NCBI RefSeq assembly: GCF_027532185.1
Contig: NZ_JAPZSV010000012.1
Coordinates: forward strand, 1 to 64,000
Length of the DNA stretch: 64,000 bases
DNA from: Hylemonella sp.
Lineage (GTDB): Bacteria > Pseudomonadota > Gammaproteobacteria > Burkholderiales > Burkholderiaceae_C
Direction of reading: 5' to 3'
The position numbers were made by a program, and so were the translations under genes. The notes beneath the pieces are model-generated. The model was not told where the DNA came from. It ran no database searches and saw only the letters and a program-made list of their open reading frames with translations. Shown piece after piece: positions 54,847 through 63,538 of this stretch; within the stretch, counting starts at the first letter, position 1, and the number at the start of each line of letters is the position of its first letter.

Positions 54847-55065
54847 ATGAACGCCCCGCACGACACCGACGCCCGCCTGACGGAGCTCGAGATCAAGGCC
54901 AGCTACGCCGAGGACCTGCTGGAGCAGCTCAACACCACGATCTACCGCCAGCAACAGCAGATTGATCTGCTGTTGCGCGAAGTCACGGGCCTGCGCCAGC
55001 AGCTGCCCGAGGGCAGCCAGCCTGTGCTGCGCAATCTGCGTGACGATCTGCCACCGCATTACTGA
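54847..55065 (+). CDS. slyX: SlyX-like protein
   Basis: A 72-aa coiled-coil protein matching SlyX (LTELEIKASYAEDLLEQLN, TIYRQQQQIDLLLREV, ending DDLPPHY). The biochemical role is unknown. The frame extends upstream, but SlyX homology starts at the ATG at 54847, divergent from araC. Confidence 0.88.
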   Translation: MNAPHDTDARLTELEIKASYAEDLLEQLNTTIYRQQQQIDLLLREVTGLRQQLPEGSQPVLRNLRDDLPPHY

Positions 55066-55083
55066 GCCAGCGACCGAAAGATC

Positions 55084-55551
55084 TCACAGGCCCAGATCGC
55101 TGAGGCTGGGATGGTCGTCGGGCCGCCGCCCCAGGGGCCAGTGGAACTTGCGCTCCTCGGCCTGGATCGGCAGGTCGTTGATGCTGGCAAAACGCCGCTG
55201 CATATAGCCGAGCGCGTTGAACTCCCAGTTCTCGTTGCCATAGGAGCGGTACCACTGGCCCGAGTCGTCGTGCCATTCGTAGGCGAAACGCACCGCGATG
55301 CGGTGTTCGCTGTAGGCCCAGACTTCCTTGATCAGCCGGTAGTCCAGCTCGCGCGCCCACTTGCGCCGCAGGAACTGGCGTACCTGCTCGCGCCCCACCG
55401 GAAACTCGGCGCGGTTGCGCCAGACCGTGTCTTCGGTATAGACCAGCGCGACCCGGTCGGGGTCGCGGCTATTCCAGGCGTCCTCGGCCAGACGCGCCTT
55501 GAGCGCGGCGGACTCGGCGGTGTAGGGCGGCAATGGTGGCTTGGGGTCCAC
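55084..55551 (-). CDS. DUF1348/SnoaL-like protein
   Basis: A 155-aa NTF2-fold protein typical of DUF1348 ([46 protein letters not shown]). It begins at a GTG 2 nt after the cynS stop, so it is the last gene of the cyanate operon. Function is unknown; repeated location with cynS elsewhere would suggest a role in cyanate or nitrogen use. Confidence 0.8.
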   Translation of the reverse strand: MDPKPPLPPYTAESAALKARLAEDAWNSRDPDRVALVYTEDTVWRNRAEFPVGREQVRQFLRRKWARELDYRLIKEVWAYSEHRIAVRFAYEWHDDSGQWYRSYGNENWEFNALGYMQRRFASINDLPIQAEERKFHWPLGRRPDDHPSLSDLGL

Positions 55552-55553
55552 GA

Positions 55554-55997
55554 TCAGTACGTCTTGTAGGGCAGGAACTTGCCAGAGAGTACGACGTTGA
55601 CGCGGTCGCCCTTGGGGTCCTTCTGGCGCTGGATGTCCATGCTGAAGTCGATGGCGCTCATGATGCCGTCGCCAAACTCTTCATGGATCAGCTCCTTGAT
55701 CGTGGTGCCGTAGACGCTGACGATCTCGTACCAGCGATAGATCAGCGGGTCGGTCGGCACAGCCGTGTCCAGCGAACCCTTGTAGGGGACGACCTGCAGC
55801 CACTTCTGCTCCTCGGCGTTGAGGCCGAAGATCTTGCCCAGCGTCTTGGCCTGGGCCGGCGTGGCCGTCATCTGGCCCAGGCAGAGGGCGGTGGTCCACT
55901 CCTTGCTCTGTCCAACCTTCTTGGCGATGTCCTCCCACTTCAGTCCCTTGGAGACTTTGACAGTGATGATTTTTTCGGTAACGTCGTTGCGGTTCAT
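55554..55997 (-). CDS. cynS: Cyanate hydratase (cyanase)
   Basis: A 147-aa enzyme that converts cyanate and bicarbonate to ammonia and CO2. Catalytic residues R88, E91 and S114 (numbered here; R96, E99, S122 in E. coli) lie in [14 protein letters not shown] and [10 protein letters not shown]. The N-terminal helical domain precedes the family's catalytic region. It follows the transporter genes, which supply cyanate. No carbonic anhydrase (cynT) or CynR is adjacent. Confidence 0.96.
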   Translation of the reverse strand: MNRNDVTEKIITVKVSKGLKWEDIAKKVGQSKEWTTALCLGQMTATPAQAKTLGKIFGLNAEEQKWLQVVPYKGSLDTAVPTDPLIYRWYEIVSVYGTTIKELIHEEFGDGIMSAIDFSMDIQRQKDPKGDRVNVVLSGKFLPYKTY

Positions 55998-56041
55998 GGG
56001 AACTCCTTCATGTTGTGCGAGGTTGAAAAACGGGAGACGCC

Positions 56042-56836
56042 TCAGTGCGCGCGGGCGCGCGTCACGAGGAAATCGACGATGTGGTTGCGCAGTGCGTAGT
56101 AGCCGTCGAGGTGGTGCAGTCCGGCGCGCGTGCGCTCGCGCGGCAGCGGATTGACCACCACCTCGGCGATGCCACCTGGCGTGTAGACGCCCTCGTGCTC
56201 GCTGCCATTGCTCATGAGCAGAATGCGGTCGGCCAGCAGGATGGCCTCGTCCACGTCGTGCGTGATCATGAAGACCGTCTGCTGCGTCTGGCGCACGATG
56301 GCCATGAGCTCGTCCTGGATGGTGCCGCGCGTGAGCGCGTCCAGCGCGCCGAAAGGCTCGTCGAGCAGCAGCATCTTGGGCGCGATGGAGAAGGCGCGCG
56401 CAATGCCCACGCGCTGCTTCATGCCGCCGGACAGGGCGCTGGGCTTCTTGTCGATGGCCGGGCTCAGACCCACCATGGCGACGTACTTTTCGACATGCGC
56501 GTTCAGCTCGGCCGGCTTCATCTCGGGCCAGCGTGAGCGCACGGCAAAGGCGATGTTCTGGCGCACCGTGAGCCAGGGCATGAGCGCATGCCCCTGGAAG
56601 ACCACGCCGCGCTCCAGGCTCGGGCCGGCGACCTCACGCCCGTCCATCAGCACCACGCCCGCGCTGGCCTGGTCCAGACCGGCCAGGACATTGAGGATGG
56701 TGGTCTTGCCGCAGCCCGAGTGGCCGATGATGCAGACGAACTCGCCTTTCTCCAGCGTGAAGGACACGTCGGCGAAGACAGGGCGTCCGGCCGCATAGGC
56801 CTTGCTCAGTTGTTCGATCTTGAGGAATCCGCTCAC
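56042..56836 (-). CDS. ABC transporter ATPase (nitrate/cyanate type)
   Basis: A 264-aa ATPase of the NrtD/CynD/SsuB group. Walker A GHSGCGKTT is at about residue 38, the signature LSGGMKQRVGIARAF, Walker B MLLLDEPFGALD, and the switch His in ITHD are all intact. It energises the permease encoded 6 nt upstream. The C-terminal tail (RAGLHHLDGYYALRNHIVDF) is family-typical. Confidence 0.93.
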   Translation of the reverse strand: MSGFLKIEQLSKAYAAGRPVFADVSFTLEKGEFVCIIGHSGCGKTTILNVLAGLDQASAGVVLMDGREVAGPSLERGVVFQGHALMPWLTVRQNIAFAVRSRWPEMKPAELNAHVEKYVAMVGLSPAIDKKPSALSGGMKQRVGIARAFSIAPKMLLLDEPFGALDALTRGTIQDELMAIVRQTQQTVFMITHDVDEAILLADRILLMSNGSEHEGVYTPGGIAEVVVNPLPRERTRAGLHHLDGYYALRNHIVDFLVTRARAH

Positions 56837-56842
56837 GGGGTG

Positions 56843-57730
56843 TCACTCCACATAGGTCACGGCTTTCTGCAGCCAGCCGAACAGCAGGTCCAGCAGCATG
56901 CCCACCACGCCGATGACGCCGATGGCGAAGATCACGCTGGTCAGCGACAGGTTGTTCCACTCGTTCCACACGAAGTAGCCAATGCCTGTGCCGCCCACCA
57001 GCATTTCGGCCGCCACGATGACCAGCCACGCGATGCCCATGCTGATGCGCATACCCGTGACGATGGTGGGCGCGGCCGCCGGCAGGATCACGAGAAAGGC
57101 CTTGCGCAGCGGGCTGACCTCCAGCGTGGCGGCCACGTTGAGCCACTCGCGCTTGACCGAGGCCACGCCGAAGGCGGTGTTGATCAGCATGGGCCAGATC
57201 GAGCAGATGAAGATCACAAAGATGCCGCTGATGGACGAGTCCTTGATGGTGTAGAGAGCCAGCGGCATCCAGGCCAGGGGGCTGATGGGCTTGAGCAGCT
57301 GGATGTAGGGATCCAGGGCACGTCGCAGCAGCGGCGACATGCCGATCAGAAAGCCCAGCGGGATGGCCACCAGGCAGGCCAGACCAAAGCCCAGGCCCAC
57401 GCGTGCCAATGAATGGCCCAGCTGGATGGCGATGCCCTTGTCATTGGGGCCGTTGTCGTAGAAGGGATTGCTGAGCTGTTGCCAGACCGTCTGCCCCATC
57501 TGCCCAGGCGTCGGAAAGCCAGCCTGCTTGCCGCCGGCTGTGGCCCCGCCCGGGTCCTTGCCCATCATCTTGAGGTACTCGATCTGCTCGGGCGTGAGAT
57601 CGGCCGCGACCGGCTTTGCGCCCTGGCCGGGCTCGGGCAGTGTGGCGGCACCCCAGGCCAGGAGGATGCACAGAAGCATCAGCAGCGAGACCAGCGCCGC
57701 ACGGAAACCCAGGGTCTGCCAGAGTTTCAT
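56843..57730 (-). CDS. ABC transporter permease (nitrate/cyanate type)
   Basis: A 295-aa permease of the NrtB/CynB family. One N-terminal membrane segment is followed by a hydrophilic region, then about five segments with the EAA-like loop VSPLRKAFLVILPAAAPTIV. It overlaps the receptor gene by 4 nt and precedes the ATPase gene. Substrate (cyanate rather than nitrate) is inferred from cynS. Confidence 0.92.
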   Translation of the reverse strand: MKLWQTLGFRAALVSLLMLLCILLAWGAATLPEPGQGAKPVAADLTPEQIEYLKMMGKDPGGATAGGKQAGFPTPGQMGQTVWQQLSNPFYDNGPNDKGIAIQLGHSLARVGLGFGLACLVAIPLGFLIGMSPLLRRALDPYIQLLKPISPLAWMPLALYTIKDSSISGIFVIFICSIWPMLINTAFGVASVKREWLNVAATLEVSPLRKAFLVILPAAAPTIVTGMRISMGIAWLVIVAAEMLVGGTGIGYFVWNEWNNLSLTSVIFAIGVIGVVGMLLDLLFGWLQKAVTYVE

Positions 57731-59082
57731 ACGGCCACCTTGTTGATCGGAAAGCTGCGCGCGTACTCTTCAGCGCGCGCCGGATCGAAGACACGCCCCA
57801 TCACGCGGATGCGGCGGCTGGTGCCTTCCGGCGCACGCCAGCCGGCGGCCGCCATCTGCCGCTTCGCATCGGTCAGCATGAAGACCTGCTCGGCGATCTG
57901 GCTGTAGTTGACGTCTCCCTTGATGTAGCCCCAACGCTTCATCTGGGTGAGCATCCACACGGCCATGCCCTGCCAGGGCACGGGATCAAAGAGGGCCCGG
58001 TCGGGCACCGAGCGGGTGTTGCCCAGGCCATCGGGGAACTGGCCCGTCAGCACCTGCGCCACCACCTCCTCCGGCTGGTTCAGCAGCGCGGGCGTGGCGA
58101 TCAGTTTGGCGATCTGCGCGCGGTCGGTGGAGACGCTGGCAATGAAAGACGCGCCAATCACCGCGCGGAACAGGGCTGCGAAACTGTTGGGATGCTGCGC
58201 GATGAAAGCATCGCTGACGCCGAAGGCGCAGCAGGGATGGCCGTCCCAGATGTCCTTGGACAGGATGTGTATGAAGCCCACACCGTCGTACACCGCGCGC
58301 TGGTTGAAGGGATCCGGGCCGAGAAAGCCGTCGATCGCACCGTCCTTGAGCTGGGCCACCATCTGCGGCGGCGGGACCACGACGATCTGCACATCGCTGT
58401 CCGGGTTCACGCCGTTTTCCGCCAGGTAGTAGCGCAGCAGGAAGTTGTGCATGCTGTACTCAAAGGGCACGCCCAGCTTGAAGCCCTTCCAGCTGCGCGG
58501 CTCGCGCCGGCCGATGTGCTTGCGCGCCAGCGTGATGGCCTGGCCGTTGACGTTCTGGATGGTGGCCACCGAGGTCGGGCTGGCCGCCGAGCCCAGCCCG
58601 AGGCTCATGGCAATCGGCATGGGGCTCAGGAAATGCGAGGCATCGTGCTCTCGCTGCAGCACCTTGTCCCGGATCATGCCCCAGCCCGCCGTGCGCACCA
58701 GCTGCACCTGCAGGCCCTGGTCACGGTAATGGCCCAGGGGCTCGGCCATGAGCAGCGGCGTGGCACAGGTGATGCCGATGAAACCGACCTTGAGATCACG
58801 CTTCTCGGGCGCGCGCGCCTCCTGCGCCAGGGCATGCAAGGTGCCCAGGGGCACGAGGCTGGCAATGGCGGCCATGGCTGTGCGCCGGCCCACAGCCCGC
58901 AGGAACAGGCGGCGCTCGGCATCGCGCGGGAAGATGGCCTTGACCAGCGCCGCCTCCATGAAGGCCCGGGTCTGCGCCTCGGGGCTGGCCACGGCGACCT
59001 GCGGATGGTCCTGCGGCGCATGGGGCTGCCCGCAGGCACACCGCAGGTTCAGCGGGCGCTCGCTGTCGTAGGGATCGTGCAT
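57727..59082 (-). CDS. NrtA/CmpA-like substrate-binding protein, copy 1
   Basis: A 451-aa periplasmic receptor. The binding domain has GITCATPLLMAEPLGHYRDQ and GPDPFNQRAVYDGVGFIH. Before it lies a 55-residue extension with C15, C17, H21 and H26 (CxCGxxH-x4-H) followed by a twin-arginine-like RRLFLRAVG and a hydrophobic stretch. It is a close paralogue of the next gene and overlaps the permease by 4 nt. Cyanate is the likely ligand; nitrate is possible. Confidence 0.88.
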   Translation of the reverse strand: MHDPYDSERPLNLRCACGQPHAPQDHPQVAVASPEAQTRAFMEAALVKAIFPRDAERRLFLRAVGRRTAMAAIASLVPLGTLHALAQEARAPEKRDLKVGFIGITCATPLLMAEPLGHYRDQGLQVQLVRTAGWGMIRDKVLQREHDASHFLSPMPIAMSLGLGSAASPTSVATIQNVNGQAITLARKHIGRREPRSWKGFKLGVPFEYSMHNFLLRYYLAENGVNPDSDVQIVVVPPPQMVAQLKDGAIDGFLGPDPFNQRAVYDGVGFIHILSKDIWDGHPCCAFGVSDAFIAQHPNSFAALFRAVIGASFIASVSTDRAQIAKLIATPALLNQPEEVVAQVLTGQFPDGLGNTRSVPDRALFDPVPWQGMAVWMLTQMKRWGYIKGDVNYSQIAEQVFMLTDAKRQMAAAGWRAPEGTSRRIRVMGRVFDPARAEEYARSFPINKVAV

Positions 59083-59101
59083 GCTGTTCGTGGATCCCGG
59101 C

Positions 59102-60493
59102 TCATACGGTCTTGCGGATGGGGAAGCTCCTGGCGTAGTCGGCGGCCTTGGCCGGATCGAACTCGCGCCCCATGATCTTGAACTTGGGGTAGGCGCCTTC
59201 GGGCGCCTTCATGTCCAGCTCCTTCATGTGCTTCTTCGCATCGGTCAGCAGGAAGACCTGTTCGGCGATCTGCTTGTAGTTGACCTCGCCCTTGATGTAG
59301 CCCCAACGCTGCATCTGCGTGAGCATCCACACCGCCATGCTCTGCCAGGGCATGGGATCGAAGTCGGCGCGATCCGGCACGGTCTTGATGCTGCCCAGCC
59401 CGTCAGCGAACTTGCCGGTCAGCACCTGCTGGATCACCACCTCGGGCTGGTTCAGATAGGCCTGCGGTGCGATGACCTTGGCGATAAGTTCGCGGTTCTC
59501 CGGCTTGCGCGCCATGGCCGCAGCCGTGAGCACCGAGCGGTACAGGGCCGCGAAGGTGTTGGGGTTCTTCTGGATGAACTCCGTGCTGGTGCCGAAGGCA
59601 CAGCAGGGGTGGCCGTTCCAGAGCTCCTTGGTCAGGATGTGAATGAAACCCACCTCTTCGTAGACTGCACGCTGGTTGAAGGGATCGGGACCGAGGAAGC
59701 CGTCAATGTTGCCGGCCCGCAGGTTGGCCACCATCTCGGGCGGCGGCACCACGCGAATCTGGATGTCGGTGTCGGGGTTGAGCCCGTGCTCGGCCACGTA
59801 ATAGCGCAACAGGAAGTTGTGCATGGAGTAGTCAAAGGGCACGGCGAACTTGAAGCCCTTCCAGTCCTTGGGATCGCGCTTGTCCTTGTGCTTGAGCGCC
59901 AGCGTGATGGCCTGACCGTTGGTGTTCTGGATGGTGGCCACGTTCATAGGCGTGGCGTTGGAGCCCAGGCCCAGGCTGATGGCCAGCGGCATGGGGCTGA
60001 GGAAGTGCGTCGCGTCGTACTCCTTGTTCAGCATCTTGTCGCGGATCAGGGCCCAGCCGGCCGTCTTGACCACCTCGACGTTCAGCCCCTGCTGGCGGTA
60101 GAAGCCCAGCGGGTGCGCCATGATCAGCGGCGTGGCGCAGGTGATCGGGATGAAGCCGATCTTCAGGTCCTTCTTCTCCAGCGCACCCTTCTCCTGGGCC
60201 ATGGCCTGCAGGCTGGCCACGGGCAGCACGCTGGCGATGGCCGACATGGCCGCGCCCTTGCCCACGGCACGCAGGAAGCGCCGGCGCACCGCGTCCTGCG
60301 GGAACAGGGCCTTGACCAGGGTGGCCTCGATGAATTCCTTGCTGTAGGCCTCGAAGTCGGCCGACTCGCTGCGCGCACGCAAGGTGGCCGCTGCGGCCTC
60401 CGCCTCATGCTCGGCCGCCGTGTGGTCGCGGCCGCAGCTGCACTTGAGCATCAGGGGACGGTCGGCGTTGTAGGGGTCGAAGTAAGGGGTCAT
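59102..60493 (-). CDS. NrtA/CmpA-like substrate-binding protein, copy 2
   Basis: A 463-aa paralogue of the receptor downstream, with the same CxCGxxH-x4-H extension (C18, C20, H24, H29), RRRFLRAVG signal start at 70-78, and binding domain (GFIPITCATPLIMAHPLGFY). It is the first gene of the operon, behind a sigma-54-type promoter. Two tandem receptors for one permease suggest two ligands or affinities. The extension might bind metal in the cytoplasm before export; inferred. Confidence 0.88.
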   Translation of the reverse strand: MTPYFDPYNADRPLMLKCSCGRDHTAAEHEAEAAAATLRARSESADFEAYSKEFIEATLVKALFPQDAVRRRFLRAVGKGAAMSAIASVLPVASLQAMAQEKGALEKKDLKIGFIPITCATPLIMAHPLGFYRQQGLNVEVVKTAGWALIRDKMLNKEYDATHFLSPMPLAISLGLGSNATPMNVATIQNTNGQAITLALKHKDKRDPKDWKGFKFAVPFDYSMHNFLLRYYVAEHGLNPDTDIQIRVVPPPEMVANLRAGNIDGFLGPDPFNQRAVYEEVGFIHILTKELWNGHPCCAFGTSTEFIQKNPNTFAALYRSVLTAAAMARKPENRELIAKVIAPQAYLNQPEVVIQQVLTGKFADGLGSIKTVPDRADFDPMPWQSMAVWMLTQMQRWGYIKGEVNYKQIAEQVFLLTDAKKHMKELDMKAPEGAYPKFKIMGREFDPAKAADYARSFPIRKTV

Positions 60494-60526
60494 GGCATCA
60501 CCTCATGAGTGGACATGCCCGGGTCT

Positions 60527-60542
60527 TGCAAGGGACGGGCCA
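60527..60542 (-). promoter_or_regulatory. Sigma-54-type promoter of the cyanate operon
   Basis: Minus strand TGGCCCG-TCCC-TTGCA, a close match to TGGCACG-N4-TTGCW with GG-N10-GC spacing. The predicted start is near 60515, giving a leader of about 22 nt. Sigma-54 control fits a nitrogen-scavenging operon. Confidence 0.75.
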
Positions 60543-60597
60543 GCTCGCCCCTGGCGGCGACGGATGGACGCAATTCGCCCACCGCCGCATGACGGCG

Positions 60598-60615
60598 TGT
60601 AGGGCCAGCCCTACA
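60598..60615. promoter_or_regulatory. Perfect dyad TGTAGG-N6-CCTACA
   Basis: A perfect 8+2+8 palindrome, TGTAGGGC-CA-GCCCTACA, 56 bp upstream of the sigma-54 site. Its layout resembles boxes of NarL/GacA-type regulators (TGTAAG-N6-CTTACA). The adjacent NarL-type regulator or an NtrC-like activator might bind here. It could also be a hairpin at the regulator's 3' end. Confidence 0.5.
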
Positions 60616-60623
60616 AGAATCGC

Positions 60624-61280
60624 TCAGACAGAGCCAGAACGGGCCGACTTGCCGTGCCGTTCGGCCAGCAGAGCCAGCTCGACATCGTTTTTGGCACCGG
60701 TCTTTTCCAGGATGCGCGCGCGGTAGGTGCTCACGGTGTTGGAGGCCAGCTTGAGCTGCGCACCAATTTCGCTCACGGTGCACCCGGCCGTGAGCAGACG
60801 AAAGACCTGGTGCTCACGGTGCGAGAGCGACTCCACCCCACCCGCGCCGGTGGCCGCCACCGCAGCGGCCAGGGCCTGGGCTGTGTCCGGGCTCAGGTAG
60901 CGCCCGCCCGCCGCCACCTGGCGCACAGCCTCGAGCATGCGGTCCGGATCGGCGCTCTTGTTGAGGTAACCACCCGCACCCAGCTTGATGCACCGTGCGG
61001 CGTACTGGCTCTCGGGATAGGTGCTGAGCATGAGCACCGGCAGCGCGGGCCAGCGCCCGCGCAGCTGCTGCAGCACCTCCAGCCCGTCAATGCCGGGCAG
61101 CGCGATGTCCAACAGCACCAGATCCAGCCCCTGCTGGCCGCCCAGCGCGCCCACCTGGTCCAGCACCTCGGGGCCGCTCTGCGCCTCGGCCACGACGCAT
61201 ACCTCCTGGGCATCGGCCAGCACCTGCTTGATGCCTTCGCGCACGATGCGGTGGTCGTCGCCGATGAGGACGCGGATCAT
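60624..61280 (-). CDS. NarL-family response regulator
   Basis: A 218-aa regulator. The receiver has an acidic pocket (IGDDHRIVREG) and the phospho-acceptor Asp in VLLDIALPGIDG; the C-terminal LuxR HTH is LTAGCTVSEIGAQLKLASNT with SHREHQVFRL. It overlaps the kinase gene by 4 nt. Position suggests control of the cyanate operon directly downstream on the same strand. Confidence 0.93.
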   Translation of the reverse strand: MIRVLIGDDHRIVREGIKQVLADAQEVCVVAEAQSGPEVLDQVGALGGQQGLDLVLLDIALPGIDGLEVLQQLRGRWPALPVLMLSTYPESQYAARCIKLGAGGYLNKSADPDRMLEAVRQVAAGGRYLSPDTAQALAAAVAATGAGGVESLSHREHQVFRLLTAGCTVSEIGAQLKLASNTVSTYRARILEKTGAKNDVELALLAERHGKSARSGSV

Positions 61281-62497
61281 GATGCGACGGGCAGCTGCAG
61301 GCAGAAGCGCGCGCCGCCGCCAGGCTCGCTGCGGATGGTGATGTCGCCGCCGAAATGTCGGGCACGCTCACGCATGCCCATGACACCATAGGCCGTGGGT
61401 GCCTCGAAGGCCTGTGGCGCGGCGCCACAGCCGTTGTCCTGGACCACCACCTGCAGCTGACCGTCGCGGATGCCGATCTGCACGCTCAGGGCGCTCGCGC
61501 GTGCGTGCCGCCCCACGTTGCTGAGCATCTCCTGAAAGATACGGAAGACCGCGATCGCTGCGGCCTCGGGCAGCTCGACGCCTTCGGTGTCGTCCAGGGC
61601 CCAGTCCAGCTGGAGCTCGGCCGAACGCGCGAACTCGTGGGCCTGCCACTCCAGCGCGGCCCAAAGACCCTGGTGATCGAGGATGCTGGGACGCAGGTCG
61701 GTGATGATGCGCCCCACGTTGTCCACCGCCGCCTCGATCAGGCGGCTCATGTTGCGGCATTTGCTCTGCAGGCGTGAGCGCATGGACTGCGCCTCGTCGG
61801 CGCTGCGCTGGGGCTGCTCACCCAGGCGCTTGTCCATCCAGTTCACGTCCATCTTGAGCGCCACCAGCAGACTGCCCAGCTCGTCGTGCACTTCGCGCGC
61901 GATGCGCGTGCGTTCGTCCTCGCGCACCTTCTCCGAGTACGCGGCCAGCTCGCGCAACTGCCCCAGCGCCACCGAGAGCTCGTGGGTGCGCCGGGCCACG
62001 CGGGCTTCCAGCTCGTCGTTGGCACGTCGCAGGGCCTCGGCGGCATGGCGACGCTCCGTGATGTCGACGAAGGTCACGACCGCACCACGCACCTGCGCGC
62101 CGTCCATCAGGGGATAGCTGGAGTACTCCACGGGAAAGGGCTGGTGGTCGCGGCGCCAGAACGCCTCGGTGTCGATGCGGCAGGGCAACCCGCGCCGGAA
62201 TGCGTTGAAGATCGGGCAATCCTGGGCCGGGTAAGCGCTGCCATCCGCATGCGAGTGGTGGGTGAGCTCGTGCATGTTGCGGCCCAGCACCTCGGCCGCC
62301 TCCCAGCCCAGCATGCGCGCGCCGGCGCGGTTGATGAAGGTGCAATGACCTTCGAGGTCGATGCCGAAGATGCCTTCGCCGGTGGACTCCAGCAGCAGTT
62401 CGAGTTGGCGCTGCCATAAGGTACCGGGGCGGCTCAGCTGCTCGGCGAGGCGGGGTGGGGCGGGAACGCACATACCTGTTCTGCATGCAAACCGCAT
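61277..62497 (-). CDS. PAS-containing sensor histidine kinase (NarX/DegS type)
   Basis: A 406-aa kinase without clear membrane segments. A PAS domain (about 30-150) leads through a coiled coil to HisKA_3 (ERTRIAREVHDELGSLLVAL, phospho-His in REVHDE) and a HATPase with NVGRHARAS and DNGCG. The signal sensed is unknown and probably cytoplasmic. An in-frame ATG at residue 9 is an alternative start. It pairs with the regulator that overlaps it. Confidence 0.92.
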   Translation of the reverse strand: MRFACRTGMCVPAPPRLAEQLSRPGTLWQRQLELLLESTGEGIFGIDLEGHCTFINRAGARMLGWEAAEVLGRNMHELTHHSHADGSAYPAQDCPIFNAFRRGLPCRIDTEAFWRRDHQPFPVEYSSYPLMDGAQVRGAVVTFVDITERRHAAEALRRANDELEARVARRTHELSVALGQLRELAAYSEKVREDERTRIAREVHDELGSLLVALKMDVNWMDKRLGEQPQRSADEAQSMRSRLQSKCRNMSRLIEAAVDNVGRIITDLRPSILDHQGLWAALEWQAHEFARSAELQLDWALDDTEGVELPEAAAIAVFRIFQEMLSNVGRHARASALSVQIGIRDGQLQVVVQDNGCGAAPQAFEAPTAYGVMGMRERARHFGGDITIRSEPGGGARFCLQLPVAS

Positions 62498-62525
62498 GCC
62501 ATCCCGGCAGCGGGGGGATCCGGCG

Positions 62526-63098
62526 TCAGCCTGGCGCCGGCGGCGCGTAGCGGCTCACGTCCAGTGGCCGACCCTGCCGGTCCACGCGCACCAGCACCAT
62601 CTCGGCGCTCGATGCACCACCGCCCACATAGGCGCTGATCACGACCTGGTGCGTCACCAGCACCGGGAGGAGCCCTGGGGGCTCGCCTTGCAGGCGTGCG
62701 ACAAAGGCCTGCAGCGCCTCGCGCTGCTGCGGTCCGCGTTCGTAGTCACCGAAGAAGGAGCTGAGGCTGGGTTCGACCGTCACCGCGCCGTAGTCGAGCA
62801 GGCGTGCCGTATCGAGGCAGCGGCACCAGGGGCTGGACCAGACCTGGGCGCGCGGCACGCCTTGGCCACGCAGCCAGCGCCCCGCGGCACGGGCCTGCTC
62901 GCGGCCGGTGGCACTGAGGTTGCGCTGGGTGCTGCAGTCCTCGAGACGAAAACCCGGCGGATCCCCCACCCCTGGCGCCTCGGCATGGCGCATGAGCAAC
63001 ACATGGCCGCCGGCCGAGAGGCGCTGGCCCAGGGTGGCCGCCGACAGGCGTGGCCCCAGCAACAGGGCCGGCGTGCCCAGCAGCAGGCGGCGCTGCAT
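62526..63098 (-). CDS. Exported histidine phosphatase
   Basis: A 190-aa protein with an N-terminal signal peptide (about 1-21) and the catalytic LLMRHAEAPG. A second conserved His is in LVTHQVVISAY. Substrate is unknown. It is coupled to the PilZ gene upstream by TGATG. Confidence 0.85.
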   Translation of the reverse strand: MQRRLLLGTPALLLGPRLSAATLGQRLSAGGHVLLMRHAEAPGVGDPPGFRLEDCSTQRNLSATGREQARAAGRWLRGQGVPRAQVWSSPWCRCLDTARLLDYGAVTVEPSLSSFFGDYERGPQQREALQAFVARLQGEPPGLLPVLVTHQVVISAYVGGGASSAEMVLVRVDRQGRPLDVSRYAPPAPG

Positions 63099-63478
63099 CA
63101 GGCGGTGGCCCGCCCCTGGGCAACCAGGGCGGCCAGCTCACGTTCCAGCAAGGCGGGATCGTCGGCGTTGTGTTCGACGAGCTGGCGCAGATGGGTCATG
63201 CTGTCCAGGTCAAGGCGCTCGCAGTGCAGGCCGACGTGGCGGCCCTCGATATGGGCCACGGTGGCTTCCATGCGGATGGTGGCATCGGAGGCCAGCGTCA
63301 GCTGCAGGCTGCAGAGCTCACCCACCCGGCCGGCCCAGCCCGGCGGAGCTTCCACCAGCGCGCCCCGCAGCGAGACATCCTGCAGCAAGCCCTGGCTCTC
63401 CTGCCCACCCCGCTGCAGTCGCACGGGGGCGTGGAAGACGGAACGCAGGAACTGGCGACGATCCTTGGAGGTGCTCAT
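63098..63478 (-). CDS. PilZ-domain c-di-GMP receptor (paralogue of the gene at 48277)
   Basis: A 126-aa PilZ protein with RQFLR (RxxxR) at about residue 8 and DVSLRG (DxSxxG) at about 34. The tail LDLDSMTHLRQLVEHNADDP, then ALLERELAALV, matches the other PilZ protein closely. It lies between an exported phosphatase and an EAL gene, all on the same strand. Confidence 0.88.
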   Translation of the reverse strand: MSTSKDRRQFLRSVFHAPVRLQRGGQESQGLLQDVSLRGALVEAPPGWAGRVGELCSLQLTLASDATIRMEATVAHIEGRHVGLHCERLDLDSMTHLRQLVEHNADDPALLERELAALVAQGRATA

Positions 63479-63538
63479 CAGGAGGGACTCCCCGGCGCAA
63501 GGGCGCCGAAGTGAGTATCCACAGGCCGGCCCAGGCTG

